Below, in pieces: positions 20,588 to 32,047 of a DNA stretch of 64,000 bases. The notes under the pieces were generated by a model. The model was not told the origin of the DNA and did not search any database. It worked only from the letters and a program-made list of their open reading frames with translations. The position numbers and the translations under genes are program-made. This DNA comes from Forficula auricularia (Eukaryota; Arthropoda; Insecta; Dermaptera; Forficulidae), in NCBI GenBank assembly GCA_024734495.1, contig JALMQS010000828.1, forward strand, positions 4,575,603-4,639,602, written 5' to 3'. Position 1 is the first letter of the stretch. Each line of letters starts with the position of its first letter.

Positions 20588-21185
20588 TACAAAGAGACAA
20601 GGAATTGGGGGTTTCTAGAACAATCACAATTAATTGATAATTTCTTTCCTGGACTAAAATGTGTTAGGACTTGTCTTTTATATCTTTGCACGTTCTTACA
20701 TGTCAATAGATAATGGATAGTCAGGGATTATTATATCCGTGACCATTTTAAAAAATAAATTATTATTCCTCATATCGTTTTTTAATCCCATTCGATTTTT
20801 TTCAGGGCTATCCAGCCCGTGGCCCAATATAAAGTCATAAAAATCCTTAAAACATTCAGATTTATATGTAGATACTGGAAAACACACAGCAACACATTTT
20901 TTTCTTTAAAATAAGAAATCTGAAAATCTACTGTGAAGTGTTCGAAAAATAAAAGAGCTAATTTTAAATTTTGAATCTGGAACTAAATTTCAATCATTTT
21001 GGTCTATTTTCAAATACATTTTCATTAGAAATAAATTGCAAACTTTCTGTTTGAATGTTCTAGACTTCTAGAGCAACAATTAGATACCGATCTGAATGAA
21101 AAATTGAATATTGTCTCTTTATTCGAATTTTATATTAATTATCTAGCCAGGAAAAAATATAAACAAATACCAATACATAATATCA
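20588..21185 (+). repeat. Segment shared with 62995-63600
   Basis: About 600 bp align with 62995-63600, including TTCTAGAACAATCACAATTA, a TTCTTACATGTCAATAGATA block, a hAT left terminus (20803 here, 63205 there) and the hAT transposase relic downstream. The match spans the hAT boundary, so the nested arrangement predates the separation of the two copies. Confidence 0.75.
20940..21185 (+). pseudogene. hAT transposase remnant (GTF2IRD2/ZBED5-like type)
   Basis: One frame reads about LLEQQLDTDLNEKLNIVSLFEF followed at once by YINYLARKKYKQIP. This resembles the 'ELQSD.eLKEKFn.vsl.dFY' block of hAT-type transposases related to GTF2IRD2 and ZBED5. Frames before and after are broken. A hAT left end (CAGGGCTATCCAGCCCGTGG) lies at 20803. 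Family match is from memory of the motif. Confidence 0.45.
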
Positions 21186-22190
21186 CTTTTTGTAAGTTGT
21201 AAGATTGATCTGAGTCGAGTGGAAACACAGCATGAGCATAAACATCAGATAAATTAAAAAAAATATATTGTCTTTTTCAACTTGTGTAAATAAGAGGCAA
21301 AAGTTCTGGCTGAAAAAGAACATGATGGCCAATAGTTTGGAATCAAAAGAGAGCAGCAGCACGGTGTTGTGCCGTCGAGAATTTTTTCCTTAAATGTAAA
21401 TATAATTATTCTTAAGGGTAATGTTTTGGCGGCCGGCTTCCCCTTTTGATCCTCGAATGTGACCATTTAACAATGGGTAAGGGATTTTACAACTTCCTGG
21501 ACGTAAATGTCAAATGGCTCTTAACACATGTCGATTGTAAAAGTCATTTTTGCGTGGGAAATTTTTAGAGAGTAAATTTCTAGAACTGAGAGGAATGATT
21601 TTAAGATACGCCCCGCTAATTAAGAATTTGGCCTATGAGAAGTAATTTTAAAATTTCGACTCTTCAGGCAGGGTTTGAGTCAGTCAGAGAGTCAGTTCTA
21701 ATTTGAAGCCCATTTGGGGTGGTCAGTTGTCAATTGGAGTTGAGAGACGAGTTTTAGGCTCTCCAGCCATCAGCATGGAGAAATGTAAAATTATAAAATA
21801 ACTAATAAAAAACCCAATATTAAACTTATTCTCTTTCTTTAAATACATCTCTCCTACTTCAATTACCATCAAATCAGCATCAGGCCTGAAACAGGTCGAA
21901 TCGCTTGGGCGCGTTATCAGACCTTTCTGCGGGGAGCTTCTTCGAGATAAATCGTCAAATCGTCAACCTTTCTCTGATCAAGAAGGGTTGCAACCAAAAC
22001 TCTAAAGTGTTGTCGTAACAACGATATAAGAAGAAAAATACTTTTAAAATTGAATTAAATCTTGTGACGACACGTTTATTATCTAATAAGTATTTATTTA
22101 GTGGCTCTATCTAAAAATCCAAAATTGGTTTTTTGAAAAAATAGAGTTTTAAATGAGCTTGTTTTTTTTAATGAAAATGATGAGAGAAGG
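21186..22190. other. No gene recognised
   Basis: A slightly GC-richer patch at about 21660-22010 has no recognisable product. Some frames are open for ~70 codons but show no motif. Confidence 0.5.
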
Positions 22191-22191
22191 A

Positions 22192-22745
22192 GTTACACCA
22201 AAAAGGTATATCCCCTAAAGGCCTGGGTTGGCCCCTCCATCGTGAAAAGAAGAAGAAGAAAGAATTTTATGTGCTGGGCGGGGGTCGAAGGTATCTGTGG
22301 ATACGGGTCTTAAACTGCTGAAGGTTATAAGTCGTGGGAAAGATGGTGGCAGGGAGCGAGTTCCAGTCTCTGGGGGTCATAGGGATAAAAAAGTTGGCGA
22401 AAGCGCTTGTTCGATTTGTATCCAATTTGACAGCGAAGGGGTGCTGAGCTTTCGAAAACCGCATGTTTCTAGCAAAGAGGGCTCTAGGGGGGATAATTGA
22501 TTTCAGCTCGACTGAACAGACACCGTGATAGTATCTGTAATACAGGGAAATGGCAGAAACGGTTCTTCGGCGTGCCAGAGATTCGAGTGAGTTGGTTAGA
22601 GCCGGGTTTCCTATTAGTTTAATTGCTCGCTTCTGAATCCCATCCAGTGTAGCAAGAGAATGCTTGGGGGCACCCCTCCACAGATGAGAGCCATATTGTA
22701 TAGACAGCGTTTGCCGTCTGAGATCCGCAAAGTTGCTAGACCCAG
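22192..22745 (-). mobile_element. 5'-truncated non-LTR retrotransposon, family B
   Basis: Minus-strand 3' end of a jockey/CR1-like element: ~157 codons of RT C-terminus (22739-22267) and a ~75-bp 3' UTR with a CTT-rich stretch and CACGATGGAGGGGCCAACCC. Sister sequences are at 12099-12302, 26590-26725 and 59127-60440. Confidence 0.85.
22267..22739 (-). pseudogene. Non-LTR reverse transcriptase C-terminal fragment
   Basis: An open frame, with no start of its own, reads IQYGSHLWRGAPKHSLATLD, IQKRAIKLIGNPAL, LARRRTVSAISLYYRYYHG, then FFIPMTPRDWNSLPATIFP and FKTRIHRYL. This is the region after the RT fingers/palm in jockey/CR1-type elements (EYGSHLW, IQKRA, WNSLP markers). The catalytic domain is missing because of 5' truncation. 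The frame has no internal stop, so insertion may be fairly recent. Confidence 0.85.
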
Positions 22746-22839
22746 TACTGTTTGAATTTATCTAATAAAATCGTATTATTAATTATTTTATTTATTTACT
22801 TTATTAATTTATTATATTACATTATCGTATATTTCACGG

Positions 22840-24229
22840 GTGATCAATCCGTCGATTGCGGGACCGTTTTTGGTCAATCACCAACCGGTTTCAAACAAAA
22901 GTTTAATAGACATGATAAGTGCAATAAGATCATTCAAACAATTCTCAATTTTACTGAAGGAAAATTTAAATCGTCGTGAATTTTCCATACTTGTTAAAAT
23001 TTCTCAACGAAAATCCAGAAATGAGTAAGTGTGACTTTAAGAAATTTATAAATGAAATTGAAATAGCCGAGTGGGAGATTCATGCAAGGTTCGGACAATT
23101 TAATAACATTGAAGGGATTTCATCTTTTATTAACAATCCATTTCAACAAAATTTAATCGCCGAAATTTCAAACAAAATTTCTAAACTGTATGATTGAAGC
23201 CAATCCAAAACAGAACATAAAATAATCAAAATTCAAAATAATATTCATTTAAAATCAGTATATCAAAAAGTAGTATGGAAATATACACATGAGCATTTCC
23301 CAATATTAACAATTATTGCCCAAAAAATTTTGGCTTGTTTTGGATCAACATACTTGTCAGATTCTGAGATTTCAAACATGACTTACATAAAAACAAACTA
23401 AGAAATAAAATAACAAATAATCACTTGGATCAATTGCGTTTAGCTACATCAGGGGTCTCCAACCTTTTGACTTACACGTGCCGCATTTGATGTAAAAACA
23501 AATGACTCGGGCCGCAGATAAAATATCCTATTTCTATTGATATTTTTTAATAAAAAAAAGTTAATAATGTAGAATAATGATATCTACCATGACAAAGAGG
23601 CAAAAATATCTTAAAAATATATAACAGCAATAGTAGGGAATCAGATAAAATTAAAAAGATAGTTTTTTTAAAAGGGGCCAGTCATTTCGTCAATTTATTT
23701 TGACTTACTCAGTGGCTACAAAATTGACGAAACGTCTGGCCCATTAAAAAAACTCTATGTTTTTAATTTTATCCAATTCCCTACTATTCCTGTTATACCT
23801 AAATTTACTATTGATACGAATGATGTAACATCATCTTAAAAATATTTATATCTAATAAAAAAATGAAGTCAAAATATGACAAAATTGTGATCATTTTTTA
23901 GGAAATCTTGAAATATATTTATTCACATTCAAAATTTAAAATCTGCCATTTTATTTTTCGAAAAAATTTTGGAAGATTGTCCAATTCTTCTTATTAAAAA
24001 AAAAAAAAAATAGGTCAAATTGTATCAGATATATTTTTCAGTAAGTATATAACAATCTTAATGTTTTAAAGAAATTTATAATTTTATGATGGACCGCATT
24101 CATTGCAGTGCTGGATCGCATGCGGCCCGCGCGCCATGGGTTGGACAGCCCTGAGCTACATCATCAGATCCAGATCAACCTGACTATGAAAGTATTTCCA
24201 AGTCCGGGCAATGCCAAATTTCGCACTGA
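22840..24229 (+). pseudogene. hAT transposase-like pseudogene, split by a hAT insertion
   Basis: Fragments in order: FPYLLKFLNENPEMSKCDFK with a NPFQQN block (about 22980-23140); WKYTHEHFPILTIIAQKILA then CFGSTYLSDSEISNMTYIKT (23280-23395), which is the hAT dimerisation region (FP.L...A.kiLa.FGSTYlcE..FS.M..iK); and HLDQLRLATS. The frame then stops at a 704-bp insertion (23450-24153) and resumes as SSDPDQPDYESISKSGQCQI to a stop at 24227-24229. Several stops and frameshifts exist besides the insertion. Best match by memory: the GTF2IRD2/ZBED-like hAT group. Confidence 0.75.
23450..24153. mobile_element. Non-autonomous hAT element with perfect 8-bp target duplication
   Basis: Ends CAGGGGTCTCCAACCTTTTG and ...GGGTTGGACAGCCCTG; flanked on both sides by AGCTACAT (23442-23449 and 24154-24161), the 8-bp duplication typical of hAT. 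704 bp, no transposase. It interrupts the last codons of the hAT pseudogene, and removing it with one duplication copy rejoins that frame. Related ends at 10697, 26958, 29834 and 62867. Confidence 0.92.
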
Positions 24230-24282
24230 TTTTTTTACAATAAATTAAATAGTTTATTTACATTTATTTAATTCAATTTTTG

Positions 24283-24465
24283 GGGGGGTCAGATAGGCTA
24301 GGCGGTAGCATGACAGCGAGCTAACCAGGGGACCCGGGTTCGAATCCGACTCGAGGCATCGAGCTAAAATCTGACCCCCGGGGGTAGCGACAAATTTTAA
24401 AAAAATATATAACTAGTATCGTAATTAGGCTTATGGCTAGAAAGGCCGAAAAGCCAAAAAAAAAA
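24283..24465 (+). mobile_element. tRNA-derived SINE with 10-bp target duplication
   Basis: A tRNA-like head with A-box (AGGCTAGGCGGTAGC) and B-box (GGGTTCGAATCC), a short body and an A-rich tail, flanked by TCAATTTTTG at 24273-24282 and 24466-24475. A GGGGGTCAGAT / ATCTGACCCCC inverted repeat brackets the head. About 183 bp. It would be transcribed by Pol III and mobilised by a LINE in trans (family knowledge). Confidence 0.85.
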
Positions 24466-24475
24466 TCAATTTTTG

Positions 24476-25554
24476 AATGTAACTTTGTAAATGTTTATGT
24501 ATGTACATTACTACATACTTCGTAAATTATTAATACACTCATTTATTTGTTAGCATATTTTATTTGTATTATTTGTATTATAAACTGTCAATCGCCATAT
24601 ACCTTGGTATACAAAGGTGGCTAGCGTATTATAAAAGGTTGAGCATCCCTGGTATATTTAAATATATTAACTTTTATGTTAAAAAATATTCCAATAATGT
24701 CGACTGAATGGACTTTTTGAATCCATAACAAAATGCATCGCTAATGCCTGGAGGCTTGCGTCCCAGCCTCTTGATAAAACAGACCAAAGAATAATAAATA
24801 AGAAAGAAAGTTTATCTTATTTTATCAATTACATCTATCTGAAGGTTCACAGTACGTTTTTAATCAAATAAAATAGCATTTCAATTAAGAATTTTGTAGT
24901 TTAAATGAAATTTTATCAAACGATTCAATTTTTTCTTTCCGGGAGCGAATCAACTAGAAATGCTCCTATATTCTCGACTCAAGTGATGATTTTGAACTTG
25001 GCAGAACATTAGATCTCACTAATTTTTCTGGCAAACGGTTTTTATTACTCGGAGTTTACCTTTTGTTAGTGTTTTTGTTGGGCTTTAAAGTTTATTTTAT
25101 TTTATAACTTTGTAATTCTGAAGTTTTAATGAACATACATATGGTAGTTACTTTCAAATCACTTTTAATAAGAGTCATATAATTCGAGCACCTATAACAA
25201 CAATTCCCCTCCGGAATGAATTGAGAGTGAAGTCTAAATGTGAGCCAAGCCATTGTCTACTCACAGTGATCTTGAAAAGGAGAAAACTAATTGAAGAAGA
25301 ATTCTCTTACCTGAAACAAATAGAAACATATTTGCATATATTAATAGAAATAAATAAATTGTTATTAGACATAATGAGTACAGTTGGCCAAAAGCCGAGT
25401 AATTAAGCTAGTTTATTTTACAACAAGAAGGTGCAAAACAAATGAGCCAAATTGACTCTCACATAGAAAAAAGGGAGGAAGTCAGAAATTGTGTTGGAGT
25501 CTTAGGTACCAAACGCTCTTTCTTGATCGATTAAAGCTTGTAGAAAAAAAAATA
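24476..25554. other. AT-rich DNA, no gene recognised
   Basis: A 61-codon frame at 25221-25406 has no motif. Nothing else seen. Confidence 0.5.
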
Positions 25555-26410
25555 TAACGGATCATTTCTAAACTTTATGCAAAGTCATTTGAAATATTGA
25601 TATATTTTTTCCTTTATTATTAATCAGATTCATTGGCTATTTGAAGTCCATGTTGACTTAAAATCAAAAATATCCATTTCAGGAACCCTAGTAGCACAAA
25701 GTTACTATATAGTTTGAAACATTGTGCTACTAGGGAATGGTTAACAAAAATAACCGAAAGGACAAAAATCCAAAAAAGAAAGGTTATTTCTCAAGTATTA
25801 GATGAGAATCAATCGCTATTTTTGATGTTTTAAACTTTAAAGAATTTAAAATGAGAAATTTTAAAAAAGTACTATCTTAATCTAGAGTACTTTAAAATAT
25901 AATTTTATTAAAAACTTTATATTACCTTTTTTGTAGTTCTCAAGGTACTTAATTAGAATATTAAATTTCATCAAAATTGGTTAAGTCATTTTCAAGATAT
26001 TTAGGAAAAACTAAAAATACTAGAATAAAGTACTAATGTTTGCGAGCCGATATGTACAAAAAACTAATCAGTACTTCATTTTGTTAAAATAATGGTAGGT
26101 TTCAATTTCATTTCAATTGGTTAAACAGTTTGGAAAAAATTGAAGATGAAAAAAACATCGATTCATCCATCCATCCGCACTCACACAATGAAAAAATCGC
26201 ACTTATTTGCCTCTGGAAAAGACCTCATGTACATTTTGGCAAAACCGTCACGTGCTAAAATTCAACCGAATTGAATACTACAATATCCGACTTTAATTGA
26301 AACCATAGGTTTCGTAGTCTTTACCTGAAAACCCTTTGACGTCGCGCTTGCCGCGAGACCAGTTACAATACGTTAGCCATGCTTCGCATTAGATAAAGTA
26401 AAAAAAGGTA
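25555..26410 (-). repeat. Hairpin-ended repeat family H1, copy 1
   Basis: Runs from AACGGATCATTTCTAAAC (25558) to the end CGTTAGCCATGCTTCGCAT followed by TAGATAAAGTAA (26400). Internal segments match 40917-42875 and 27062-27718 (TCACGTGCTAAAATTCAACC, TACTTTAAAATATAATTTTA). It has one 119-bp-type unit and carries a 50-bp MITE (25686-25735). Confidence 0.75.
25686..25735. mobile_element. 50-bp miniature inverted-repeat element (CCCTAGTAGCACAA)
   Basis: Ends CCCTAGTAGCACAA and TTGTGCTACTAGGG, exact reverse complements, around a core ACTATATAGTTTGAAACA. A longer sister (116 bp) is at 40599-40714. No coding capacity. Confidence 0.8.
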
Positions 26411-26957
26411 TAATGGATTGAAGAATCCCTTAGTTTGATTTATACCTAAAGTGATATAAAAAGGATGTTTGTTTTATTGAAAATTGCGTGTTGTGCACAA
26501 ATGAAGTTTTATTGGAGATCTAGACTTTATTTTATAAGAAGAAATACTGTGTTTGTATTCATTAAAAAAAAACGAAATTGTGGACATGGTTCTAAGATGC
26601 ATTAGGGAATAGAGGGGGATGGAGAAAGCTGAATTTTCTATTAGTTTTTACTGATTACTTCTGAATTGCATTGAGGGTGGAAAAAGATTGAATGGTTGCC
26701 CCTCTCTACAGATGTGAGCTATTTTAGGGAGTGAGGCCAATTTGGACATTAAGTTTAATAAGTTGAGTGGACATCAAATAGGGTCTAGACTCTAATAGAA
26801 AACCAAGCTTACATGAGGCAGATTTCGCTACCCGGGGGAAGGGGGGGCGTCATTTCAAAAGTGTTCAGACCATAGAGTGACATGTAACATAAATATTTTC
26901 TCTCAAACTCTTAAGAGAATTCGAATTAAAAAAAATACCTAACGACCTTATAGTCTG
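26411..26957. other. Mostly unrecognised; diverged non-LTR fragment
   Basis: At about 26590-26725 the minus strand shows a worn copy of the non-LTR region at 22560-22700 (TTCTGAATTGCATTGAGG, ACAGATGTGAGC). The rest is AT-rich with a short G-run near 26835. Confidence 0.45.
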
Positions 26958-27790
26958 CAGGGGTGTCCAACCTTTTGGCTTACACAGGCCACATTTGAAG
27001 AAACAAAATTGTCTCGGGCCGCGGATAAAATATATTAATTTTATTGATATTTATTAAACAAATAAACTGCAACGGATCGTTGCTAAACTTTATCCAAAAT
27101 CATTTAAAATATTAATATCTTTATTCCTTTAATATTAATCAGATATCACTGGGTATCTGTAGTCCATGTTTAAAATAAAATAATAAAGAATTTAAAAAAT
27201 GTACTAGCTTACTCTAGAGTAAAGTACTTTAAAATATAATTTAACTAAAAACTTTATATAACCTTTCTTGTAGTCCTCAAGGTACTTAATTTGAATATTC
27301 AATTTCATCAAAATTAGTCTAGGCATTTTCAAGATATTTAGAAAAAACTAAAAAAGTACTCGAATAAAGTACTAATATTTGTTGATTGATATGTAACAAA
27401 AACTAATCAGCACTTCATTTTGTTAAAATAATGGTGGGTTTTCAATTTAATTTCAATCGGTGCAACGGTGTGGAAAAAAATAGCGGACGAAAAAAACGAA
27501 ACATATAATGAAAAAATCGCACTTTTTGGCTTCTGGTGAGACTCCATGTAATTTTTGGCAAAACTGTCACGTGTTAAAATTCAACCTAATTGAATATTAG
27601 AATTTTTGACTTTAATTGACCATGGGTTTCGTAGTCTTTACCAGAGGACCCTTCAAATCGTGCTTCCTGCGAGATCGATTACAATACTTTAGCCATTCTT
27701 CGCATTGGATAAAGTAAAAAGATAGTTAATAATGTAGAATAATGATATCCACGATGATAAAGAAACAAATATGGTATAGCATAATAATCG
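26958..27790. mobile_element. hAT element left part with H1 insertion
   Basis: Left terminus CAGGGGTGTCCAACCTTTTG at 26958. After ~100 bp homologous to 23450-23555 it is interrupted by an H1 repeat (27062-27718), then resumes with TAATGTAGAATAATGATATC as in the 23450 element. I could not locate its right end. Confidence 0.7.
27062..27718 (-). repeat. Hairpin-ended repeat family H1, copy 2
   Basis: From AACTGCAACGGATCGTTGCT to CCATTCTTCGCATTGG + ATAAAGTAA. Lacks the 119-bp array. Inserted in the hAT element, so it is the younger of the two. Confidence 0.8.
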
Positions 27791-27995
27791 TTGAGTTCTT
27801 TTCCTTCAACGTTTTGTTTTTAAATCATTTAGCACAAAAGTTTAAATTACTGAAATAATAAATATTTTAGAAAATGAAAATAGGGAGATGAAGAATAATT
27901 TTTAAATACTCGAAACTTGATTAATTTTTTATCTGATATAGTTCAGCTTATAATTTGGCTTTTTGAAAAAAGTTTCACGTATATGGTATACCTAT

Positions 27996-28396
27996 TAGAG
28001 ATGTTACGGAGGTGGGTTTACCACAACCGGAGTCGGAACCGGAGATTTTAAATTTGATTTGTCGGAGGCGGAGGCGGAGTAAAAGATAGTGATGTATTTA
28101 ACTAAATGTTAAGGGCAGGCTTAATGAATTAATAGAAATATTATTCAGTAATCAGTCTCTTTAATCAAATAAAAATAATAATACAAATACGTAACTAGAA
28201 TAACAAGCAACAATAGAAAAATGAGGGGATCCCCAGCCGACAAGTCAAAACTTGTAGGTGTGCGCTCTGTCTGACCGTGGTCCAATCTCCAGTCTCAATC
28301 GTTATAACCTCCGATTCAAAATTAGGAAATAAAAGGTAAATTCAATTGGAAGTTCCGACCTTGCGGAGTCGGAGTCGAAGCTCCGAAACATCCCTA
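27996..28396. mobile_element. 401-bp hAT-type MITE with perfect 8-bp duplication
   Basis: Termini TAGAGATGTT and AACATCCCTA; subterminal GGAGTCGG / CCGGAG-type repeats on both sides. ATACCTAT flanks both ends (27988-27995 and 28397-28404). No coding region. The terminus differs from the CAGGG hATs, so it is a separate family. Confidence 0.88.
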
Positions 28397-28440
28397 ATAC
28401 CTATATGTAGATTCATATTTCCAAAAAATAATAAATAATG

Positions 28441-29320
28441 AATAGAGATTGTGGTGTTGGCGCAAGGTGAAACATCTTTAAATAAGATAAAAGTAAATAA
28501 ATATTTTATGTGATATTAATTTAGGTATAATTTTGTTTATTGGGCCTCCGAGGAACGGGCCGCATCTTACAAGACACAAGACCATTACACAAATTTATTT
28601 ATAAATCTTTCCCACTTTCAGCTTCAGAACAAATTAATTCAGATTCAGAGCGGGTGGCTGAGAGAGCCAGGATTAATCCTGACTCATATTTCAAATTTCT
28701 TTTTTTTTTTTTTTTTGTATTTACAAAAAATAATCATACGCCACCCGCTCTATATATTCTTCTGCTGAAAGTGTAAAAATTAAGTAGAGATCCCCTCATC
28801 GCCCTATATCTCAAATTGTTTGTTGTTTTTTGGGATATACCCAGGGCGATGAGGGACTCCACCGCTTTATGCCACCACACTCCCTTCCACGAGAGTGTGA
28901 TGTCCTCGACCCTGACCGAGCCCACCCCGACGCCAAATCGCTCCGCAATTTTATCCACCAGACTGGAGTTGCCCATATATTTTTCTATTTTGTTTCGGCG
29001 GGCAACACCCAGTCCAGCAAGCGCGGAGACGATCTGAGTTAGATTTGCTAGGTCACTTGTTTCATATTAAAAATTAAAAAAATAAAAGAGATACATTTTT
29101 TCTATATATATATTCGGGCTATCAACCCATATTCAGGAATTACAGAAAATAATAAAGTTATTGTTTGTAATTCCTAAAGATGGGTTGATAGTTAGAAATA
29201 TATATATTGAAAAAATTATTTCTTTTATTTTTTTAAATTTTGATGTGAAACAAGTGATCTAGAAAACCTAACCTAGTAAATTAATATCTCATAAAATATT
29301 TATTTACTTTTATCTATAAA
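28441..29320. mobile_element. PLE3 second copy, interrupted in the left arm
   Basis: Arms match 16826-17149 (GTGGTGTTGGCGCAAGGTGA, TAAATAAATATTTTATGTGA on the left; reverse on the right to about 29320). A ~520-bp foreign segment (28525-29045) splits the left arm. The two central hammerhead-like cores are decayed: minus (29108-29150) CTGAATA, plus (29185-29220) CTAAAGA. Confidence 0.6.
28525..29045 (-). other. Unidentified insertion in PLE3 with a coding-like stretch
   Basis: This segment is absent from the matching position of the first PLE3 copy and of its own right arm. Its minus strand is open from about 29040 to 28734 and reads SALAGLGVARRNKIEKYMG, VEDITLSWKGVWWHKAVESL, then IALGISQKTTNNLRYRAMRG. 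The run of W and aliphatic residues reminds me of the extreme C-terminus of some non-LTR polyproteins, but I cannot name the family. Composition is markedly less AT-rich than its surroundings. Confidence 0.4.
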
Positions 29321-29365
29321 AGGGAATAAATATTATGAAGCCAGGAATATTTGTTTCTAGGTAGA

Positions 29366-29834
29366 TTATTTATATGAAATTATAATAAAGAAACATTCTT
29401 TCAGTTCAATGTCTGATTGCAGTTCCATACATTCAATCAGAAAGGTTGCAAGTAAAATATTTATGATAATATATATGGAATCCAAATATACCAAAATTGG
29501 GATTATTTTTTCGGAAATCTTGATATATTTTTTCACATTCAAAATTGAAAATCTGTTTTTCATTTAATTTTATTTAATTTCTTAGAAAGACGGACTGGTA
29601 AACGTCGAAAATTGAATAAAATTTAAATAATTTATGGACTGCCTTTCATTTTAACCTACTTATTCTGTTTTTTATTCTTCGAAAAAATTTTGGGTAATTT
29701 TCCAATTTCTTCTTATTTTAGAAAAAAAAATATCAGGTTAAATTGTATCAAATATGTTTTCCAGTAAGTACATACAAATCTCAATCTTTTAAGGAAGTTT
29801 ATTTTATGCTGGACCGCGGGTTTGGACAGCCCTG
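29366..29834 (-). pseudogene. hAT transposase remnant with hAT right end
   Basis: The minus strand encodes CMELQSDIELKECF, the 'ELQSD.eLKE' block also recognisable at 20940 and 63480. The plus-strand right end GGGTTTGGACAGCCCTG (29818-29834) matches the termini of the CAGGG hAT family. Left end not found. Confidence 0.5.
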
Positions 29835-30202
29835 CTTTATAATTATATATATATATATATATATATAAAATTTCCTTTTGATGCCTTCATTGGTAACACA
29901 CACACTAACAGACACTTTGACAAATTGATTAATACTTATCTCTTAAAATATAATTTTTTAGACATTCACTATAATAAATAATATATGGTTTTATAGTAGA
30001 AAATGAAATAAATTTTTAATAGTATATTACATATTTAAATTTTATTTATTATTTAATTTGAATAGTAGAACAGCTGTAGCTCTAACTGGATTTACGGTCT
30101 TTGAAAAACTCTCCACTCTTACTCCAATTTATTTTATAAAAGGGAACTTATATTTCACAATTATTTAGCAACAGTCTGTATTTGTAATAATTTTCTCCTT
30201 TT

Positions 30203-30631
30203 ATTTATAATTCAGACGATGGACCAATCGATTTGATTGGGGAATAATGGAATTTAAATAATTATCGGAAAAGAGGTTTTTTTATCTAATTAGATTTTTC
30301 CTCTTATTTAAAACAAGGACTAAAGATTAATAAGGACACTCGATGGTGGAGAAGCAATCTCCGAAATCGAAGCTAAAATACAAGGTATACATTAATTAAT
30401 GTAAAATAATTGGTTTAATAATTTATTTATAATTCATAGAGCGGAACGGGGGATTAGAAATAATTATCGGAAAAGGTTTTTTTTATTTAATTAGTTTTTT
30501 CCTTTTATTAAAAACAAGGACTAAAAGATGATCAAGGACATTCGATGGTGGAGAAGTAATCTCCGGAGTCGAAGCTCAAAAACAATGTATTCATAAATTC
30601 ATGTAAAATAAATGGTTTAATAAAATTTATA
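30203..30631 (+). repeat. Tandem pair of ~210-220-bp repeats
   Basis: Units start with TTTATAATTCA at 30203 and 30424; a third start is at 30632. Both contain ATTATCGGAAAAGAGG/AAAGG and TCGATGGTGGAGAAG. A third dispersed copy is at 62409-62617. Family unknown. Confidence 0.8.
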
Positions 30632-30730
30632 TTTATAATTCATTGTAAATATAATATGTAATTAAATATCCCAGCGCCTCCCATTTATCGGGGCGCGACC
30701 ACAACGAGGTCGTGTAAATCAATAACAAAG

Positions 30731-30914
30731 TTAAATTTAGGGAACGAAGAAAAGATTAATTTTATTATAGACAAAAGAATCAGCCAGGGCTCGAACCCGG
30801 GATCTTTGAATATGACAAAGCATTGCAGTACACATTCAAAGATTCCGGCTTCGAGCCCCGGCTGATCCTTTTGTTTATAATAAAAATAATCTTTTCTTCG
30901 TTCCCTAAATTTAA
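30731..30914. repeat. Fold-back with tRNA B-box-like arms
   Basis: Arms 30731-30810 and 30836-30914 are reverse complements: TTAAATTTAGGGAACGAAGA outermost, then a B-box-like GGGTTCGAGCCCTGGCTGAT inside each arm, around a 22-bp loop with GCATTGCAGTACAC. The AAATTTAGGGAACG outer sequence also starts the PLE1 repeat and the 12504 fragment. Possibly a small fold-back built from tRNA- and PLE-related ends. Confidence 0.6.
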
Positions 30915-31797
30915 TATTATGTAATCATGAAGAGTTTCATTTTGAAATATCAAAATTATCCAAAAGTCTTAAAAAATTATATTTAAATGTTTACCTTGTC
31001 TATCATGAAGGTTTGAACAATTCTTCTCAATGAAGTAGCCAACAAAAATTCACAAAACGAAACACTCATAAAACACAAATATTAAGCACTTGACCCGCTG
31101 CCTGTTTGACTCGAAATGAAATAAATGGATTTTAATGCCAAAAACAGAGCAAAGGGAAAAGAATCCCGTTATTTGATTAGATATCTAGAAGGAAAATAAT
31201 TGCAGATAAAATAAAAACGAATTCAAGAGATGCCCAATTGGTTTAAGTTTGTTTTTAAAAAACTAGCGTCTGCGTCAATGGATTTTCACTTAACTTTTCC
31301 TCATTAATTAAAAATCAACATTTTAGAAGAATAAACTTTTAAATAGATATTAAATAAATATAATATCAAATAATCATCGGAATGTAATAAATTCCATCAC
31401 AAATTTACCAAATCAAATAGAGTTCTACAAGTGTTATGACCACCTATTACTGGTTAAAAATATACACTACCCAACCACACAATAACTACCAAACATTTTG
31501 ATAAAATAATTAATATTTTTAAAAATATAAATGTTCATTGTACGAGGTTTTATTGTACACCGAAAAGCGGAAAATTTGCTGAATTTTTTTTATCAAAATA
31601 GTTTTAGCCATTTGTGAGATATTTTGAAAATATGAAGCAAAAAAAAAACAAGCTCTAAATAATTAGACAGTAGTTATTGTGTTTTGGATTCATTAAAATT
31701 AACTAGTGAATTTTATAAAATTTTTAAAAGGGTATAAATTTATTATATATTAATCAATGACTTTGAGATAGAGTGTTCTATCATATGAGTAGAGTTA
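30915..31797. other. AT-rich DNA, no gene recognised
   Basis: Only a short H2-like fragment (about 31555-31650, AAAATAGTTTTAGCCATTTG) is recognisable. Confidence 0.5.
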
Positions 31798-32047
31798 GGC
31801 CCGTTTCACACATATCTAATAGAAATCCTAGAGTACCGAATACCCCCTCGACAGGAACAGGTTTCATCAGGTATCTATTAGGTTCAAACACGTGTCCAAG
31901 GAACAGAAAGCAATCAACGCTTTCACACAATTTCAGTTCAGTTTCTGTTTTAACCTGATAGCGAGTGGATGATTATTATTTTTTGAAAGTTTGTCACAGT
32001 TTTTCTGATCCAATAAGCGGTTACGGCCAAGAACTGAATCGGCTGAA

